Positions 16,760-25,385 of a stretch of DNA of 64,000 bases are shown here, piece after piece. A model generated the notes under the pieces. It ran no database searches, was not told the origin of the DNA, and was given only the letters and a program-made list of their open reading frames with translations. Position 1 is the first letter of the stretch; each line of letters starts with the position of its first letter. Source of the stretch: Cesiribacteraceae bacterium YIM B00369 (GTDB lineage Bacteria; Bacteroidota; Bacteroidia; Cytophagales; Cyclobacteriaceae); assembly GCA_017948555.1 (NCBI GenBank), contig JAFMYY010000006.1, positions 62,001 through 126,000 of the forward strand. The letters run 5' to 3'. The position numbers and the translations under genes were made by a program.

Positions 16760-17522
16760 ACTTGTAAAATCGGTGGGTGGCTTTATCCGCGAAGAAGGCC
16801 GTAATTTCGACCGGTCAAATATAGAGAAAAAAGGATTTAACGATCTTGTGTCTTATGTTGATAAACAGGCTGAGGAAAAGCTTGTAAAAGGCTTGAGTCA
16901 GTTTGTGCCGGAAGCAGGATTTATTACAGAAGAGGGCACCGCACAGGATAAAGGCGAGGCTTATAAGTGGATCATCGATCCGCTTGACGGCACTACCAAT
17001 TTTTTGCATTCGCTGCCTGTTTTTTCAGTAAGTGTAGCCCTGATGCATGAGAATGAATTAATTCTGGGGGTAGTATATGAAATTAACCTCGACGAATGCT
17101 TTTATGCACGTAAAGGTGGGAAAGCTTATTGTAACGGTAAAGAAATAAAGGTTTCTCCTATCGAATCTTTGAGCGAAGGCTTAGTGGCTACAGGCTTTCC
17201 TTATTATGATTTTGAAAAGATGCAGGCTTATATGGATATCATGAGCCAGTTTATGAAAAGCTCACACGGCCTGCGCCGCCTGGGCAGTGCAGCGGTAGAT
17301 CTTATTTATGTAGCTATTGGCCGCTTCGAAGGGTTTTATGAATATAACTTAAACTCTTACGACCTTGCAGGAGGCGCTTTTATAGTGCAGCAGGCAGGAG
17401 GAAAGGTAACTGACTGGAAAGGCGGAAACGATTATATCTTCGGAAGGGAATTGCTTGCCACTAATGGAAAGGTGCATGAAGAAGCGCTGAAAATAATTCA
17501 GGATCGCTGGGGAAACGATTGA
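16725..17522 (+). CDS. suhB: Inositol monophosphatase family protein
   Basis: This 265-residue magnesium-dependent phosphatase belongs to the IMPase/SuhB family. The metal and phosphate ligands are seen in ITEEG (Glu69-Glu70), WIIDPLDGTTNF (Asp85, Asp88, residues 82-93) and YDLAGGAFIVQQAGG (Asp near residue 214). Members hydrolyse inositol 1-phosphate and related sugar phosphates, and SuhB in E. coli also acts in rRNA transcription. Which role applies here is not visible. It is the last gene of the overlapping rsmI-lnt-suhB set, and terminator hairpins follow. Confidence 0.92.
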   Translation: MELQKVLEETVELVKSVGGFIREEGRNFDRSNIEKKGFNDLVSYVDKQAEEKLVKGLSQFVPEAGFITEEGTAQDKGEAYKWIIDPLDGTTNFLHSLPVFSVSVALMHENELILGVVYEINLDECFYARKGGKAYCNGKEIKVSPIESLSEGLVATGFPYYDFEKMQAYMDIMSQFMKSSHGLRRLGSAAVDLIYVAIGRFEGFYEYNLNSYDLAGGAFIVQQAGGKVTDWKGGNDYIFGRELLATNGKVHEEALKIIQDRWGND

Positions 17523-17550
17523 TGGACAATCAACAATGTAAATGAGGGGA

Positions 17551-17605
17551 AAAAGCCTTTTGGTTTTTTTCTATACAAAGTACGGGCTCTGTCCCGTATT
17601 TTTTT
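17551..17605 (+). terminator. Tandem terminators after suhB
   Basis: A weak hairpin, AAAAGCC/GGTTTTT (17551-17568), is followed by a clear one: TACGGG (17581-17586) pairing with CCCGTA (17593-17598) and a run of seven T. Confidence 0.8.
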
Positions 17606-17774
17606 GTGGTTTGCGGTCTTAAATGCATATCCTTTGTGAATATAGGTATTTTTTTCCCGTGAGTTACTATAATTAGCTATGAATTTGACTAGACATAGTA
17701 GTTGTTTAGCAAGCGTGAAGGTGCTTTTTTTGTGGTGTTATTTATAATAAGTCTTAATAAAATTAATATCAACC

Positions 17775-20189
17775 ATGATAAGAACATTTACGCTATTAGG
17801 AATCCTTTTGTTATTCAGTCAGTTTTTACGGGCACAGGAAAGTGCTTCAGTTTTTGGCAAAGTAAAAGGAGAAGGAGGCAAGGGGCTTTTTGCTGCAAAC
17901 ATCATCGTTAAAGGAACTGGCTCAGGAGTTTCAACAAAAGAAGATGGAAGTTATAAAATTACTGGTCTTCCGGCGGGAAAATACGAAGTGGCTGTTTCCA
18001 TGATCGGCTTTGTAGGGCAGCTAAAGCAGATCGAATTGAAACCAGGTGCTGCTTATGAACTGAATGTGACACTGCTTCCGCAGGAGCAGGTTCTGCATGA
18101 GGTGGAAGTATTTGGAGTAAGAGAAAAGCAGCCGGAAAAGCTTGAAACCATTACGCGTCTGCCCCTGAAGCCAAGCGGGCAAATTCAAAGTATTTCCATA
18201 ATTTCCAGTCGCCTTATAGAGCAACAGGGAGCTCTTTCCATATCTGAGGTAGCACGGAATGTACCGGGCGTATATACTTTTGCCACCTATGGAAATAAGA
18301 GGGAGAGTATGTCTGCAAGAGGGTTCAGGGGTATTCCTGTATTAAAAAACGGAGTCAGGATTAATTCTGACTTTAGAGGAATAGGTGTGTTAACAGATAT
18401 GGCCGGAGTGGAAAGCATGCAGGTACTGAAAGGGTCGGCGGCAGTTACGCAAGGTCTGGCAGGTGATTTAGGAAGTCCGGGCGGGATTATCAACATAGTA
18501 ACCAAAACACCTGAATATGTGTCAGGAGTCAATGTTTCGTTACGGGCAGGCTCTTTTAACCAGTTTCGTCCAACCTTTGATGTGTATGGTCCGCTTAATG
18601 AATCTAAAACTATTGCTTTCCGCCTTAATGGGGCTTACGAACATGCAGATAGCTACAGGGAAGGAATCTCATTCGAAAAATTGTATATAAATCCCTCTCT
18701 GGAGTGGAAACCTGATTCCAGAACTACTTTAACAGTTGAAATGGACTATCTGGATGATAGCCGGACGCCGGATCTGGGAACTATCAATCTTGCATCCAAT
18801 GATGTATATGCTATTTATGATTTACCATATCATCAGTTCCTGGGCTATAAGAATGACAGAACCATAACAGAAAATGCAACCTATGCTGCCCGCTTTGTAA
18901 GGGAGTTGAACGAAAATTTAAGCATCCGGGCAGCTTTTTACCGTAGCAACCTTGATATCTCAGATGTTGGAGCCAGCATATCTGCAGGAGGAGGACGGAG
19001 CCGCCTGCCGGAACTGGAATTACCCGGCCAGCGGTACAGGTCTATAGGAAGTTCCACCCGCCAGGATAACAATTCTGTGCTCCAGCTGGACCTGATTGGT
19101 AAAGAGGTGGAAACAGGATTATTAAAGCATACCTTCCAGTTAGGGCTGGACTACCGGACTACCTATCTTCAAACCGCTAATGCCAGCCTGACATCCGGAC
19201 GCTATGTAGATATAATTGATGTTTTCAAGCCGGTTACAAATATTTTGCCGGATACGGTAAGTTTAGAAGAAGGACAGGCAATTACCTCTGAGGAAAAATC
19301 GTATGGTGTAATGGCACAGGATGTAATTACGATTACTGATTGGGCAAAAGCATTTATCGGAATTCGCTTTAGCTCAGTACAAAGCACGGGCTCAGTTTCC
19401 ACAGGTGTAACTTTAGGCAATGCCTGGAATCCGCTGGCGGGAGTAATGTTGTCTCCTGTTAAAGGAGTAAATGTATTTGCTTCTTACACTAACAGTTCGA
19501 GCCCACGGACTGCATCAAGAGTTGATGTAAACGGCGATGAGTTAGGTAATGAACGAATTGACCAGGTGGAAGCCGGAGTTAAAACAGAGTGGTTTCAGAA
19601 TCGCCTGCGGTTTAACCTGACCCTCTACAAAATCAATAATAAAAACATGAACATGCCGGTTTACGACGAAAACTGGAATGAAACCGGATACTATACAAAA
19701 GGAGGAAATGATGAGCGCAAGGGAATTGAAGTTGAGCTGACAGGCCGTGTGCTTGAAAACCTGGAACTGATTGCCGGATATGCCCTTACTGATGCAAAAT
19801 ACAAAGAGCATGCCTCTTTCTATTATAATTCAGCACCATTAAACACTCCTAAACATACTGCTAATTTATGGGCTAATTATTTTGTGGAGGATGGCTTGTT
19901 CCGCGGTATCTCTTTTGGGGCAGGTGCTTATTATGTGGGCAGGCGGCCAATCAACGACTGGGCCAGAACGGTTACTCATCAGGGTATTGAGCCGGGGCAA
20001 AAGCCGTTCGATATCAAGGAATATACTACTGTGAATATCCAGGCCAGTTACCGGATTTCGGAGCATATGGGAATAAGACTGCTGGCTGATAATATTTTTG
20101 ATGTAATAGGATATAACGCCTATCGCACTTCTTATATTAACCAGACAGCACCAAGAAGTTTTGCTGGAGTTGTTACCTATCGGTTTTAA
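17775..20189 (+). CDS. TonB-dependent outer-membrane receptor (ferrisiderophore type)
   Basis: This 804-residue outer-membrane receptor has a signal peptide (residues 1-20, ending FLRAQ). A carboxypeptidase-regulatory-like domain follows (about 23-108, containing GKVKGEGGKGLFAANIIVKG and GLPAGKYEVAVSMIGF). The plug domain covers about 130-245 (SISEVARNVPGVYTFATYG, GIINIVTKTPEY), and the 22-strand barrel runs to a terminal phenylalanine (GVVTYRF). The plug and barrel text resembles FhuA/FhuE-type ferrisiderophore receptors more than SusC, and no SusD gene is adjacent. The ligand is an inference; vitamin or other chelates remain possible. No clear Fur box was seen in the 170 bases upstream. Confidence 0.88.
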   Translation: MIRTFTLLGILLLFSQFLRAQESASVFGKVKGEGGKGLFAANIIVKGTGSGVSTKEDGSYKITGLPAGKYEVAVSMIGFVGQLKQIELKPGAAYELNVTLLPQEQVLHEVEVFGVREKQPEKLETITRLPLKPSGQIQSISIISSRLIEQQGALSISEVARNVPGVYTFATYGNKRESMSARGFRGIPVLKNGVRINSDFRGIGVLTDMAGVESMQVLKGSAAVTQGLAGDLGSPGGIINIVTKTPEYVSGVNVSLRAGSFNQFRPTFDVYGPLNESKTIAFRLNGAYEHADSYREGISFEKLYINPSLEWKPDSRTTLTVEMDYLDDSRTPDLGTINLASNDVYAIYDLPYHQFLGYKNDRTITENATYAARFVRELNENLSIRAAFYRSNLDISDVGASISAGGGRSRLPELELPGQRYRSIGSSTRQDNNSVLQLDLIGKEVETGLLKHTFQLGLDYRTTYLQTANASLTSGRYVDIIDVFKPVTNILPDTVSLEEGQAITSEEKSYGVMAQDVITITDWAKAFIGIRFSSVQSTGSVSTGVTLGNAWNPLAGVMLSPVKGVNVFASYTNSSSPRTASRVDVNGDELGNERIDQVEAGVKTEWFQNRLRFNLTLYKINNKNMNMPVYDENWNETGYYTKGGNDERKGIEVELTGRVLENLELIAGYALTDAKYKEHASFYYNSAPLNTPKHTANLWANYFVEDGLFRGISFGAGAYYVGRRPINDWARTVTHQGIEPGQKPFDIKEYTTVNIQASYRISEHMGIRLLADNIFDVIGYNAYRTSYINQTAPRSFAGVVTYRF

Positions 20190-20205
20190 CTATTGAACCT
20201 GTCCT

Positions 20206-20236
20206 GCCCGGCCTTAAATTTGAGGCCGGGCTTTTT
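20206..20236 (+). terminator. Terminator after the TonB receptor
   Basis: GCCCGGCCT (20206-20214) pairs perfectly with AGGCCGGGC (20223-20231) and is followed by TTTTT. Confidence 0.88.
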
Positions 20237-20242
20237 ATTTTG

Positions 20243-21265
20243 CTACCCCCACACTTTGGTGCCCTCTGTGCAGTTTTTACAAATTTCAATGGTGCTGCGG
20301 CCTTTCATTACAGCTGCCCTGAAGTTTGTATAGGTTTTGCTCTGCCAGATTTCCCGGAAGCTTTTCTCCTGCAGGCTGCCCATCTGGTGAGTGGCATCTT
20401 TATCGAAACAGCAGGGAACAACGCGCCCGTCCCAGGTAATAACGGAACTGTGCCACATTTTCCAGCAGTGGTTCTCCATCGAATTTTTAACAGTCCATTT
20501 ACCATTGGGTAAGCGGCGGTAGCGGCTATACTTTTGCTGGTCCGGAATCAGGGGAGAGCCCCCTTCGTAATCATAGATCTGGGCAGTTTTCAGGCGGATC
20601 TCATCTACTCCAAGCTCCTTTGCAAGTGACTTTACCTCTTCAATCTGGTGTTCATTAGGCTTTACTACCAGGAACTGAAAAATCAGGTGGGGAGTGCTGC
20701 TCTGCAATTTCTTTTTCCAGTAAATAATATTGCGTGTTCCTTCCAGTACTTTCTCCAGCTTTCCTCCCACCCGATACGAGTGGTAAGTTTCCTGTGTCGT
20801 GCCGTCTATAGATATAATCAAACGGTCAAGGCCGCTCTCTACTGTTTTGCGTGCAAGATCGTTGCTGAGGAAATGGGCATTAGTGGAGGTGGCGGTATAT
20901 ATATTCCTTTCCGAGGCATAGGCTACCATTTCCGGGAAGTTGGGGTGCAGGTAAGGCTCTCCCTGGAAGTAGAGCAGCAAGTACATGAGAGTACCCTGCA
21001 GTTCGTCTATAGTTTTTTTATACAAGTCCATGGGCAGCATTCCTGTAGGGCGTGTAAAGGAGCGCAGGCCGCTGGGGCACTCGGGGCAACGGAGGTTGCA
21101 GCTGGTGGTAGGCTCAAACGAAAGGCTGAGGGGAAGGCCGCTTTGCCCCGGTTTTCCATTGAGGCGGGAAAGATAATAGCTGCTTACTACGCCGGCTGCA
21201 TTCCAAAGCCTGCGGGGGCTTTGTTTGCGTAAAAAGTTTAAACCATCAGATACTCTGCCTGCCAT
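20243..21265 (-). CDS. Radical SAM/SPASM domain protein
   Basis: This 340-residue radical SAM enzyme carries the [4Fe-4S] motif CNLRCPEC (Cys56, Cys60, Cys63). Further radical SAM features are LLLYFQGEPYLHP, LIISIDGTTQETYHSYR and FQFLVVKPNEHQI. The C-terminal SPASM region has cysteines in NHCWKMW, VVPCCFD and ICKNCTEG, which would bind auxiliary clusters. Proteins of this architecture modify peptides, oxidise serine or cysteine in sulfatases, or act on cofactors. No small precursor peptide or sulfatase gene was recognised next to it, so the substrate is unknown. It is divergent from the DUF4230 gene, with 107 bases between. Confidence 0.9.
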   Translation of the reverse strand: MAGRVSDGLNFLRKQSPRRLWNAAGVVSSYYLSRLNGKPGQSGLPLSLSFEPTTSCNLRCPECPSGLRSFTRPTGMLPMDLYKKTIDELQGTLMYLLLYFQGEPYLHPNFPEMVAYASERNIYTATSTNAHFLSNDLARKTVESGLDRLIISIDGTTQETYHSYRVGGKLEKVLEGTRNIIYWKKKLQSSTPHLIFQFLVVKPNEHQIEEVKSLAKELGVDEIRLKTAQIYDYEGGSPLIPDQQKYSRYRRLPNGKWTVKNSMENHCWKMWHSSVITWDGRVVPCCFDKDATHQMGSLQEKSFREIWQSKTYTNFRAAVMKGRSTIEICKNCTEGTKVWG

Positions 21266-21372
21266 ATTTTTACGGATGCTTTAAGGTAAAGCTACGGACT
21301 TGAGGGGTAATCGCAAAATTTGGGAGGGTTTGGCCCTAAACTTGTTATGCTTAAAAAGAAATTCAAATATTA

Positions 21373-22026
21373 ATGGTACTGATTCATATTTTACGTTTTA
21401 TTCTTCGCTGGCTTCCCTGGGCTTTAGCTATGGTGGCTGTTTACTTCCTCGTGCAAAAAACAAGTGCGTGGTTTTCTCCGGAGCCCGCCGGTCCGGAAAC
21501 GGTTGTTACCCATAACATAGTGTTGGAGGAAATTGAGAGCCTGGGTAAAATGGAGCTTGTTCGTTATAATTTTAAGGAAATTACCGAGCTGAATGAAAAG
21601 AATAAGCCTTACCTCGGTTTTTTTGATATTCCGGACAGTAAAGTGGTGGTTATAAGCCATGGCGAGGCAGTGGGCTGTATAGATCTTAGCAAAATAAAGA
21701 AGCGGGATATAATCGAAAAGGGAGATACCGTAATGGTGCGTTTGCCAGAGCCTGAATTGTGCTATTATAAGCTCGATATGGAAAACACCAGAATTTATTC
21801 TATAGAAAAGCAGGTATATTTTAAGCAGGAATCGGACCTGGCGCAAAAGGCGTTAAAGCTGGCTGAGCGGGAAATGAAGGAGGCTGCTTTAAGATCAGGG
21901 ATTCTGCCTCAAACCAGGAAAAATGCTGAAACAATGCTGAAGCCGTTGCTGGAAAAAATATCAGGAAAAACAGTGCTTTTTGTTGATCAGCTGCCTGATA
22001 ATATTCCCATAAATGAGCGGCGATAA
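21373..22026 (+). CDS. DUF4230 domain protein
   Basis: This 217-residue membrane-anchored protein has an N-terminal hydrophobic segment (about residues 8-27) and then a soluble domain. The domain contains the DUF4230 landmarks VLEEIESLGKMELVRYNFKEI, KVVVISHGEAVGCIDLSKI, RLPEPELCYYKLD and a long helix AQKALKLAEREMKEAALRSG near the end. The function of the family is unknown. The ATG at 21373 places the membrane anchor at the N-terminus. The convergent recX ends 27 bases after it. Confidence 0.85.
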   Translation: MVLIHILRFILRWLPWALAMVAVYFLVQKTSAWFSPEPAGPETVVTHNIVLEEIESLGKMELVRYNFKEITELNEKNKPYLGFFDIPDSKVVVISHGEAVGCIDLSKIKKRDIIEKGDTVMVRLPEPELCYYKLDMENTRIYSIEKQVYFKQESDLAQKALKLAEREMKEAALRSGILPQTRKNAETMLKPLLEKISGKTVLFVDQLPDNIPINERR

Positions 22027-22053
22027 ATATCACCCTTCAATAATATCTGCTGC

Positions 22054-22563
22054 TTATGGTTCCTCTCCTGATTCTTTAATGGCTTCCCATACCAGGTCCT
22101 GTTCAAACCCCTTGCTTATGGCATAGCGGGCAAGTTTACTGTTTAGGGTAAAAGAGTCTTTTTCCCTGAGTCCGTCTTTTTTCTTTTGGAGAAGCATCCT
22201 GAGGGTGTTGTAGTATTCCTCCGGATCAATTTCATTCATTCCCTTCCGGATGCAATAATCTGAAATACGGTGTTGCTTTAAACCTTGTTGAATTTTGTAA
22301 CGCCCCCACTGCTTAATTCTGAACTTTCCTCCGGCATAAGCTTTTGCAAAGCGTTCCTCATTCAGGAAGTTTTCTCCAATAAGGTCGGCAATCAGGTTTT
22401 CCACCTCATCAGGAGTAAGGCCGTACTCATACAACTTATCCCGCAGCTGTTGCTGAGACCGCTCCTGGTAGGCGCAATAAGCCATTGCCTTCACTTTTGC
22501 CTCAGAATAGGTATAGGTTTTCTGTTTCCGGTTGTTGTCGTTATAATTATTCTTCACGCTCAC
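22054..22563 (-). CDS. recX: Regulatory protein RecX
   Basis: RecX binds RecA and limits its filament activity. The 169-residue protein shows the three-helix RecX repeats: YSEAKVKAMAYCAYQERSQQQLRDKLYEYGL (residues 19-49), LIGENFLNEERFAKAYAGGKFRIKQWGRYKI (about 63-93), and a C-terminal repeat ending ARYAISKGFEQDLVWEAIKE. The start codon is GTG at 22561-22563; the next ATG would delete part of the first repeat. recA is not in the window, as is usual in Bacteroidota. Confidence 0.92.
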   Translation of the reverse strand: MSVKNNYNDNNRKQKTYTYSEAKVKAMAYCAYQERSQQQLRDKLYEYGLTPDEVENLIADLIGENFLNEERFAKAYAGGKFRIKQWGRYKIQQGLKQHRISDYCIRKGMNEIDPEEYYNTLRMLLQKKKDGLREKDSFTLNSKLARYAISKGFEQDLVWEAIKESGEEP

Positions 22564-22659
22564 TTTTTCCTGTACTAAACTTACAAAATAAAAAGTGGTT
22601 CAGGAAATTATAATTCCGCTTAAAGTGCTGATTTAAAGTTGATCATAAGCATCAGCTTT

Positions 22660-23571
22660 TTATTCAAATTCATCATAGAACTGATCCTCATATTCCTGAG
22701 AATGATTGCGGATGCTTTCTGCTTCAGTTACTTTTTTTGAGAGAAGTATTCGAATGCCAAATTCATAGATGGCGCGGTACGGAAGTTTTGTGTCCACAAA
22801 ATCGGTTGCTGCTGTCAGCCATAGCCTGTTAAAAAGTTTAAATCCTGCATTGAGTCCGTACAGGTAATCGCTGTTCCTGTAATAGCTGGCTCCCACCAGT
22901 ACAGTATTGGCAATAGTGGCAGTATAGTTAAAGCGCCACTCCGGTATTTGGGAGTTTTGTCTGAACCGTGCCATCATATATGGCGAGGATTGGAGCCAGT
23001 CATTAGCTCTGAGTTCATCAAAGCCAAGAAGTGCCACGTAATCAGTTTTTGAGCCGGGTTGCCTGAAGAGAATGTCTTCTGCTGAAAGGCCAAGGGATAG
23101 TTTTCCACGTTTCAGAAACAGGGAAACATCATAAGTATAGTAAGAAGTATCGGTTTTGTATTCTTTAAAAGCCCATGGGTTTTGGCTCAGGGCCTGTTGA
23201 TGGCGGTTGCCTTGTATGCCTGCCCGAAGGCTGCTGTTAGCACCAAGATTTATAAATGCAGTATAGGACAGACCGGCCTGTATTTTTTGCTGTTCTGCAG
23301 ATGTGTTGTGTAAATAGTAAACACCAAAAGAGCTGTTGATCTTAGCTACAGGAATGTCGGTGCTGAAATAATAGTTAATGCTGTCGTTGTAATTGCGGTA
23401 AAGAGAATTTATGGCGGCTCCGCGGGCACCCCCGCCGGCCGATGCATAGTTGCCCTGGTTCCAGTTAAAATTGTGAAAAAAGGTTTCTTTCTGGGCCTGC
23501 ACTTTTTGAATAAACATGCCGCAAACAAGCAGGCAGCTGAAGAGTAGTTTTTTCTTCGTTACAATTATCAT
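22660..23571 (-). CDS. PorP/SprF family type IX secretion membrane protein
   Basis: This 303-residue outer-membrane beta-barrel protein belongs to the PorP/SprF family, whose members work with type IX secretion and gliding adhesins in Bacteroidota. A signal peptide is visible at residues 1-26 (KKKLLFSCLLVCGMFIQKVQAQ). Family hallmarks are the early FNWNQGNYASAGGGARGAAINSLYRN segment, SFGVYYLHNTSAEQQKIQAGLSY and the terminal barrel strand YEFGIRILLSKKV. Unlike many members it has no large partner adhesin gene nearby. A charged tail (SQEYEDQFYDEFE) follows the last strand. Confidence 0.82.
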   Translation of the reverse strand: MIIVTKKKLLFSCLLVCGMFIQKVQAQKETFFHNFNWNQGNYASAGGGARGAAINSLYRNYNDSINYYFSTDIPVAKINSSFGVYYLHNTSAEQQKIQAGLSYTAFINLGANSSLRAGIQGNRHQQALSQNPWAFKEYKTDTSYYTYDVSLFLKRGKLSLGLSAEDILFRQPGSKTDYVALLGFDELRANDWLQSSPYMMARFRQNSQIPEWRFNYTATIANTVLVGASYYRNSDYLYGLNAGFKLFNRLWLTAATDFVDTKLPYRAIYEFGIRILLSKKVTEAESIRNHSQEYEDQFYDEFE

Positions 23572-23591
23572 ATCAACTTCACATCCAGTTA

Positions 23592-23623
23592 ATTAAAAAG
23601 CCGGAACATTAATTGTCCGGCTT
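23592..23623 (-). terminator. Terminator after the YcxB-like gene
   Basis: AAGCCGGAACA (23598-23608) pairs with TGT/CCGGCTT (23614-23623); on the minus strand the hairpin is followed by TTTTT. It separates the YcxB-like gene from the PorP/SprF gene. Confidence 0.75.
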
Positions 23624-23697
23624 CAAAATTAGGTGTTAAGCTATTGAATAATATTTGCAATCAAAAAGGATTCTTACACCTGTGGTGAAAGAGTTTA

Positions 23698-24171
23698 TTA
23701 TTTGATCAATTCCTTTCTGCGCATAATTGTCTCCACGAACTTCCGCTCATTTTCAGTATTAAATATCCTGAAGGGAAAATGGATGAGCTGTGCTTTGGAA
23801 ACGTACAATATATAAGCCTCTTTATTGATTTCTGCTTTCTTTATATTATTCCAGGTTAAAGGCATGCCCTGCTTTGTATTTACTTTTATAAGAATCTGCT
23901 GGCTGGTAATTTCGTAGCTTAATTTATCGAACAGTATTTTATTTTGTTCCAGCTGGGTAACCCCCGCAAATTGTATGAGCCAGAAAAGGATGTATAAAAC
24001 TAATGCAATTAAAGCTCCTATAATCCACCAGATGCTCGGGATAATGAAGTAACCGCACATAATAGCTATGGCGATAAGAAAAACCCACCACTGCTCACGT
24101 AAAATATTCTTCATGGCAAGCTTTATGTAGGTGCTGGTTTCCAGCTTGTACTTTTTGGTTTTTACAATCAT
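23698..24171 (-). CDS. YcxB-like domain membrane protein
   Basis: This 157-residue protein has two membrane segments (about residues 27-45 and 47-70) followed by a soluble C-terminal domain with strands KLSYEITSQQILIKVN, PLTWNNIKKAEINKEAYILYVSKAQLIHFPFRIF. This is the YcxB-like arrangement of a bacterial PH-like domain after a membrane hairpin. The function is unknown. It lies 44 bases downstream of nadC on the same strand and may be cotranscribed with it; a terminator follows it. Confidence 0.7.
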   Translation of the reverse strand: MIVKTKKYKLETSTYIKLAMKNILREQWWVFLIAIAIMCGYFIIPSIWWIIGALIALVLYILFWLIQFAGVTQLEQNKILFDKLSYEITSQQILIKVNTKQGMPLTWNNIKKAEINKEAYILYVSKAQLIHFPFRIFNTENERKFVETIMRRKELIK

Positions 24172-24215
24172 GTGTGTTTATAACTTACTTACTTATAGCT
24201 TTATGGTACATCTGC

Positions 24216-25076
24216 TTAAAAGGCCTTCAGGCTCATGTCCAGGCTTTTAAGAGAATGGGTAAGGGCGCCAACGGAAATATAATCCACGCCGGTTTCGGCT
24301 ATTTCACGAATGGTTTCTTCTGTAATACCGCCTGAGGCTTCTGTTTCAAACCTGCCATCAATGAGTTTAACTGCCTCCCGGAGCATGGCAGGGCTCATGT
24401 TGTCAAGCAGAATCCGCCGGATGCCTCCTGTGGCCAGCACCTCTTTTACTTCCTCCAGGTTGCGGGTTTCCACTTCAATAGCCAGCGAAAGATTGTTTTG
24501 CTGCAGGTAATCCTTTGTGGCTGTAATGGCTGCACTGATACCTCCTGCATAATCGATATGGTTATCTTTAAGCATTACAAGGTCGTACAGGCCAAAGCGG
24601 TGGTTTTTTCCACCCCCGATTGCCACGGCCCATTTTTCAGGCAGTCTGAAGTTAGGGGTGGTTTTTCTGGTATCCAGAAGCTTTGCTCCTGTATCTTCTA
24701 TCAGGCTGTTGAGGTAATGTGTATAGGTGGCAATGCCGCTCATGCGCTGCATACAGTTCAGGACGAGGCGCTCAGCTGTAAGGATGGACTGCGCATTGCC
24801 GCTTACCGTAAAGGCAATATCCTGTTGTTTTATAGGAGCGCCATCTTCGAGCTGAATATCTATTTGCAGGAGGGGGTCAACCTGTTTAAAAATCCGCTTT
24901 GCCAGCTCTATTCCAGCCAGTATGCCGGTATCTTTAATAAGCAGGCGTGCCCTTTTTTGTGCCCCTTTTGGTACTGATGCCAGGGTGGAATAATCTCCGG
25001 GACCCACATCTTCCAGCAAAGCTGAGGTGATGAAATCAGAGATACTTTCTTCTGTAAGATATTGTAGTTGTTCCAC
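24216..25076 (-). CDS. nadC: Nicotinate-nucleotide pyrophosphorylase (carboxylating)
   Basis: NadC (quinolinate phosphoribosyltransferase) converts quinolinate and PRPP to nicotinate mononucleotide in de novo NAD synthesis. The 286-residue product has the N-terminal EDVGPGDYSTLA, the active-site LLDTRKTTPNFR (134-145), GGGKNHRFGLYD (154-165), LKDNHI (from Lys170) and the C-terminal barrel strand EASGGITEETI. The start codon is GTG at 25074-25076. nadA and nadB are not in the window. Confidence 0.95.
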   Translation of the reverse strand: MEQLQYLTEESISDFITSALLEDVGPGDYSTLASVPKGAQKRARLLIKDTGILAGIELAKRIFKQVDPLLQIDIQLEDGAPIKQQDIAFTVSGNAQSILTAERLVLNCMQRMSGIATYTHYLNSLIEDTGAKLLDTRKTTPNFRLPEKWAVAIGGGKNHRFGLYDLVMLKDNHIDYAGGISAAITATKDYLQQNNLSLAIEVETRNLEEVKEVLATGGIRRILLDNMSPAMLREAVKLIDGRFETEASGGITEETIREIAETGVDYISVGALTHSLKSLDMSLKAF

Positions 25077-25385
25077 GAAACAGTTTTTCTTGCGGTGCTG
25101 GAAATACAGAGCAGGCGGTAAGGCCTGCTTTGCCTGATGTGCTGCAAAAATAGCTGTTATTTTGGAATTATTAATACGAAAACGCAGATCAATGGAGGCA
25201 GTGCAGGGATTTTACCGCAAAAGTTCAATCATGATCTGCCTGAAAAGTCCCCGGAGCAGTAAACACAGTAATAAGTGTGGCCTGATGTGCTACGGCTCCG
25301 GGGCCTGCGCTGTTGGCATACAGCAGTATACTGCCCCTCAGCTGGTTTGCGGGGGGCAGTATACTTTAGGGGCAGACGCCTGAGT
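25077..25385. other. 309-base intergenic region with two strong inverted repeats
   Basis: This gap between nadC and creD holds no convincing gene. It contains CCCCGGAGC (25249-25257) facing GCTCCGGGG (25295-25303), and AGTATACTGCCCC (25325-25337) facing GGGGCAGTATACT (25353-25365), both perfect. The second hairpin lies just past the 3' end of creD on the minus strand but has no T run. A 73-codon open frame crosses the region but its protein is low-information and is not called. Confidence 0.7.

Noticed and set aside
17606-17774. Fur box upstream of the TonB receptor
   Set aside because: The region is AT-rich and has loose symmetry such as CTATG/CATAG, but no sequence close to GATAATGATAATCATTATC.
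25162-25383. Open frame of 73 codons between nadC and creD
   Set aside because: The predicted protein has no signal, domain or composition bias of a real gene, and it runs through the inverted repeats; the DNA structure is the better explanation.
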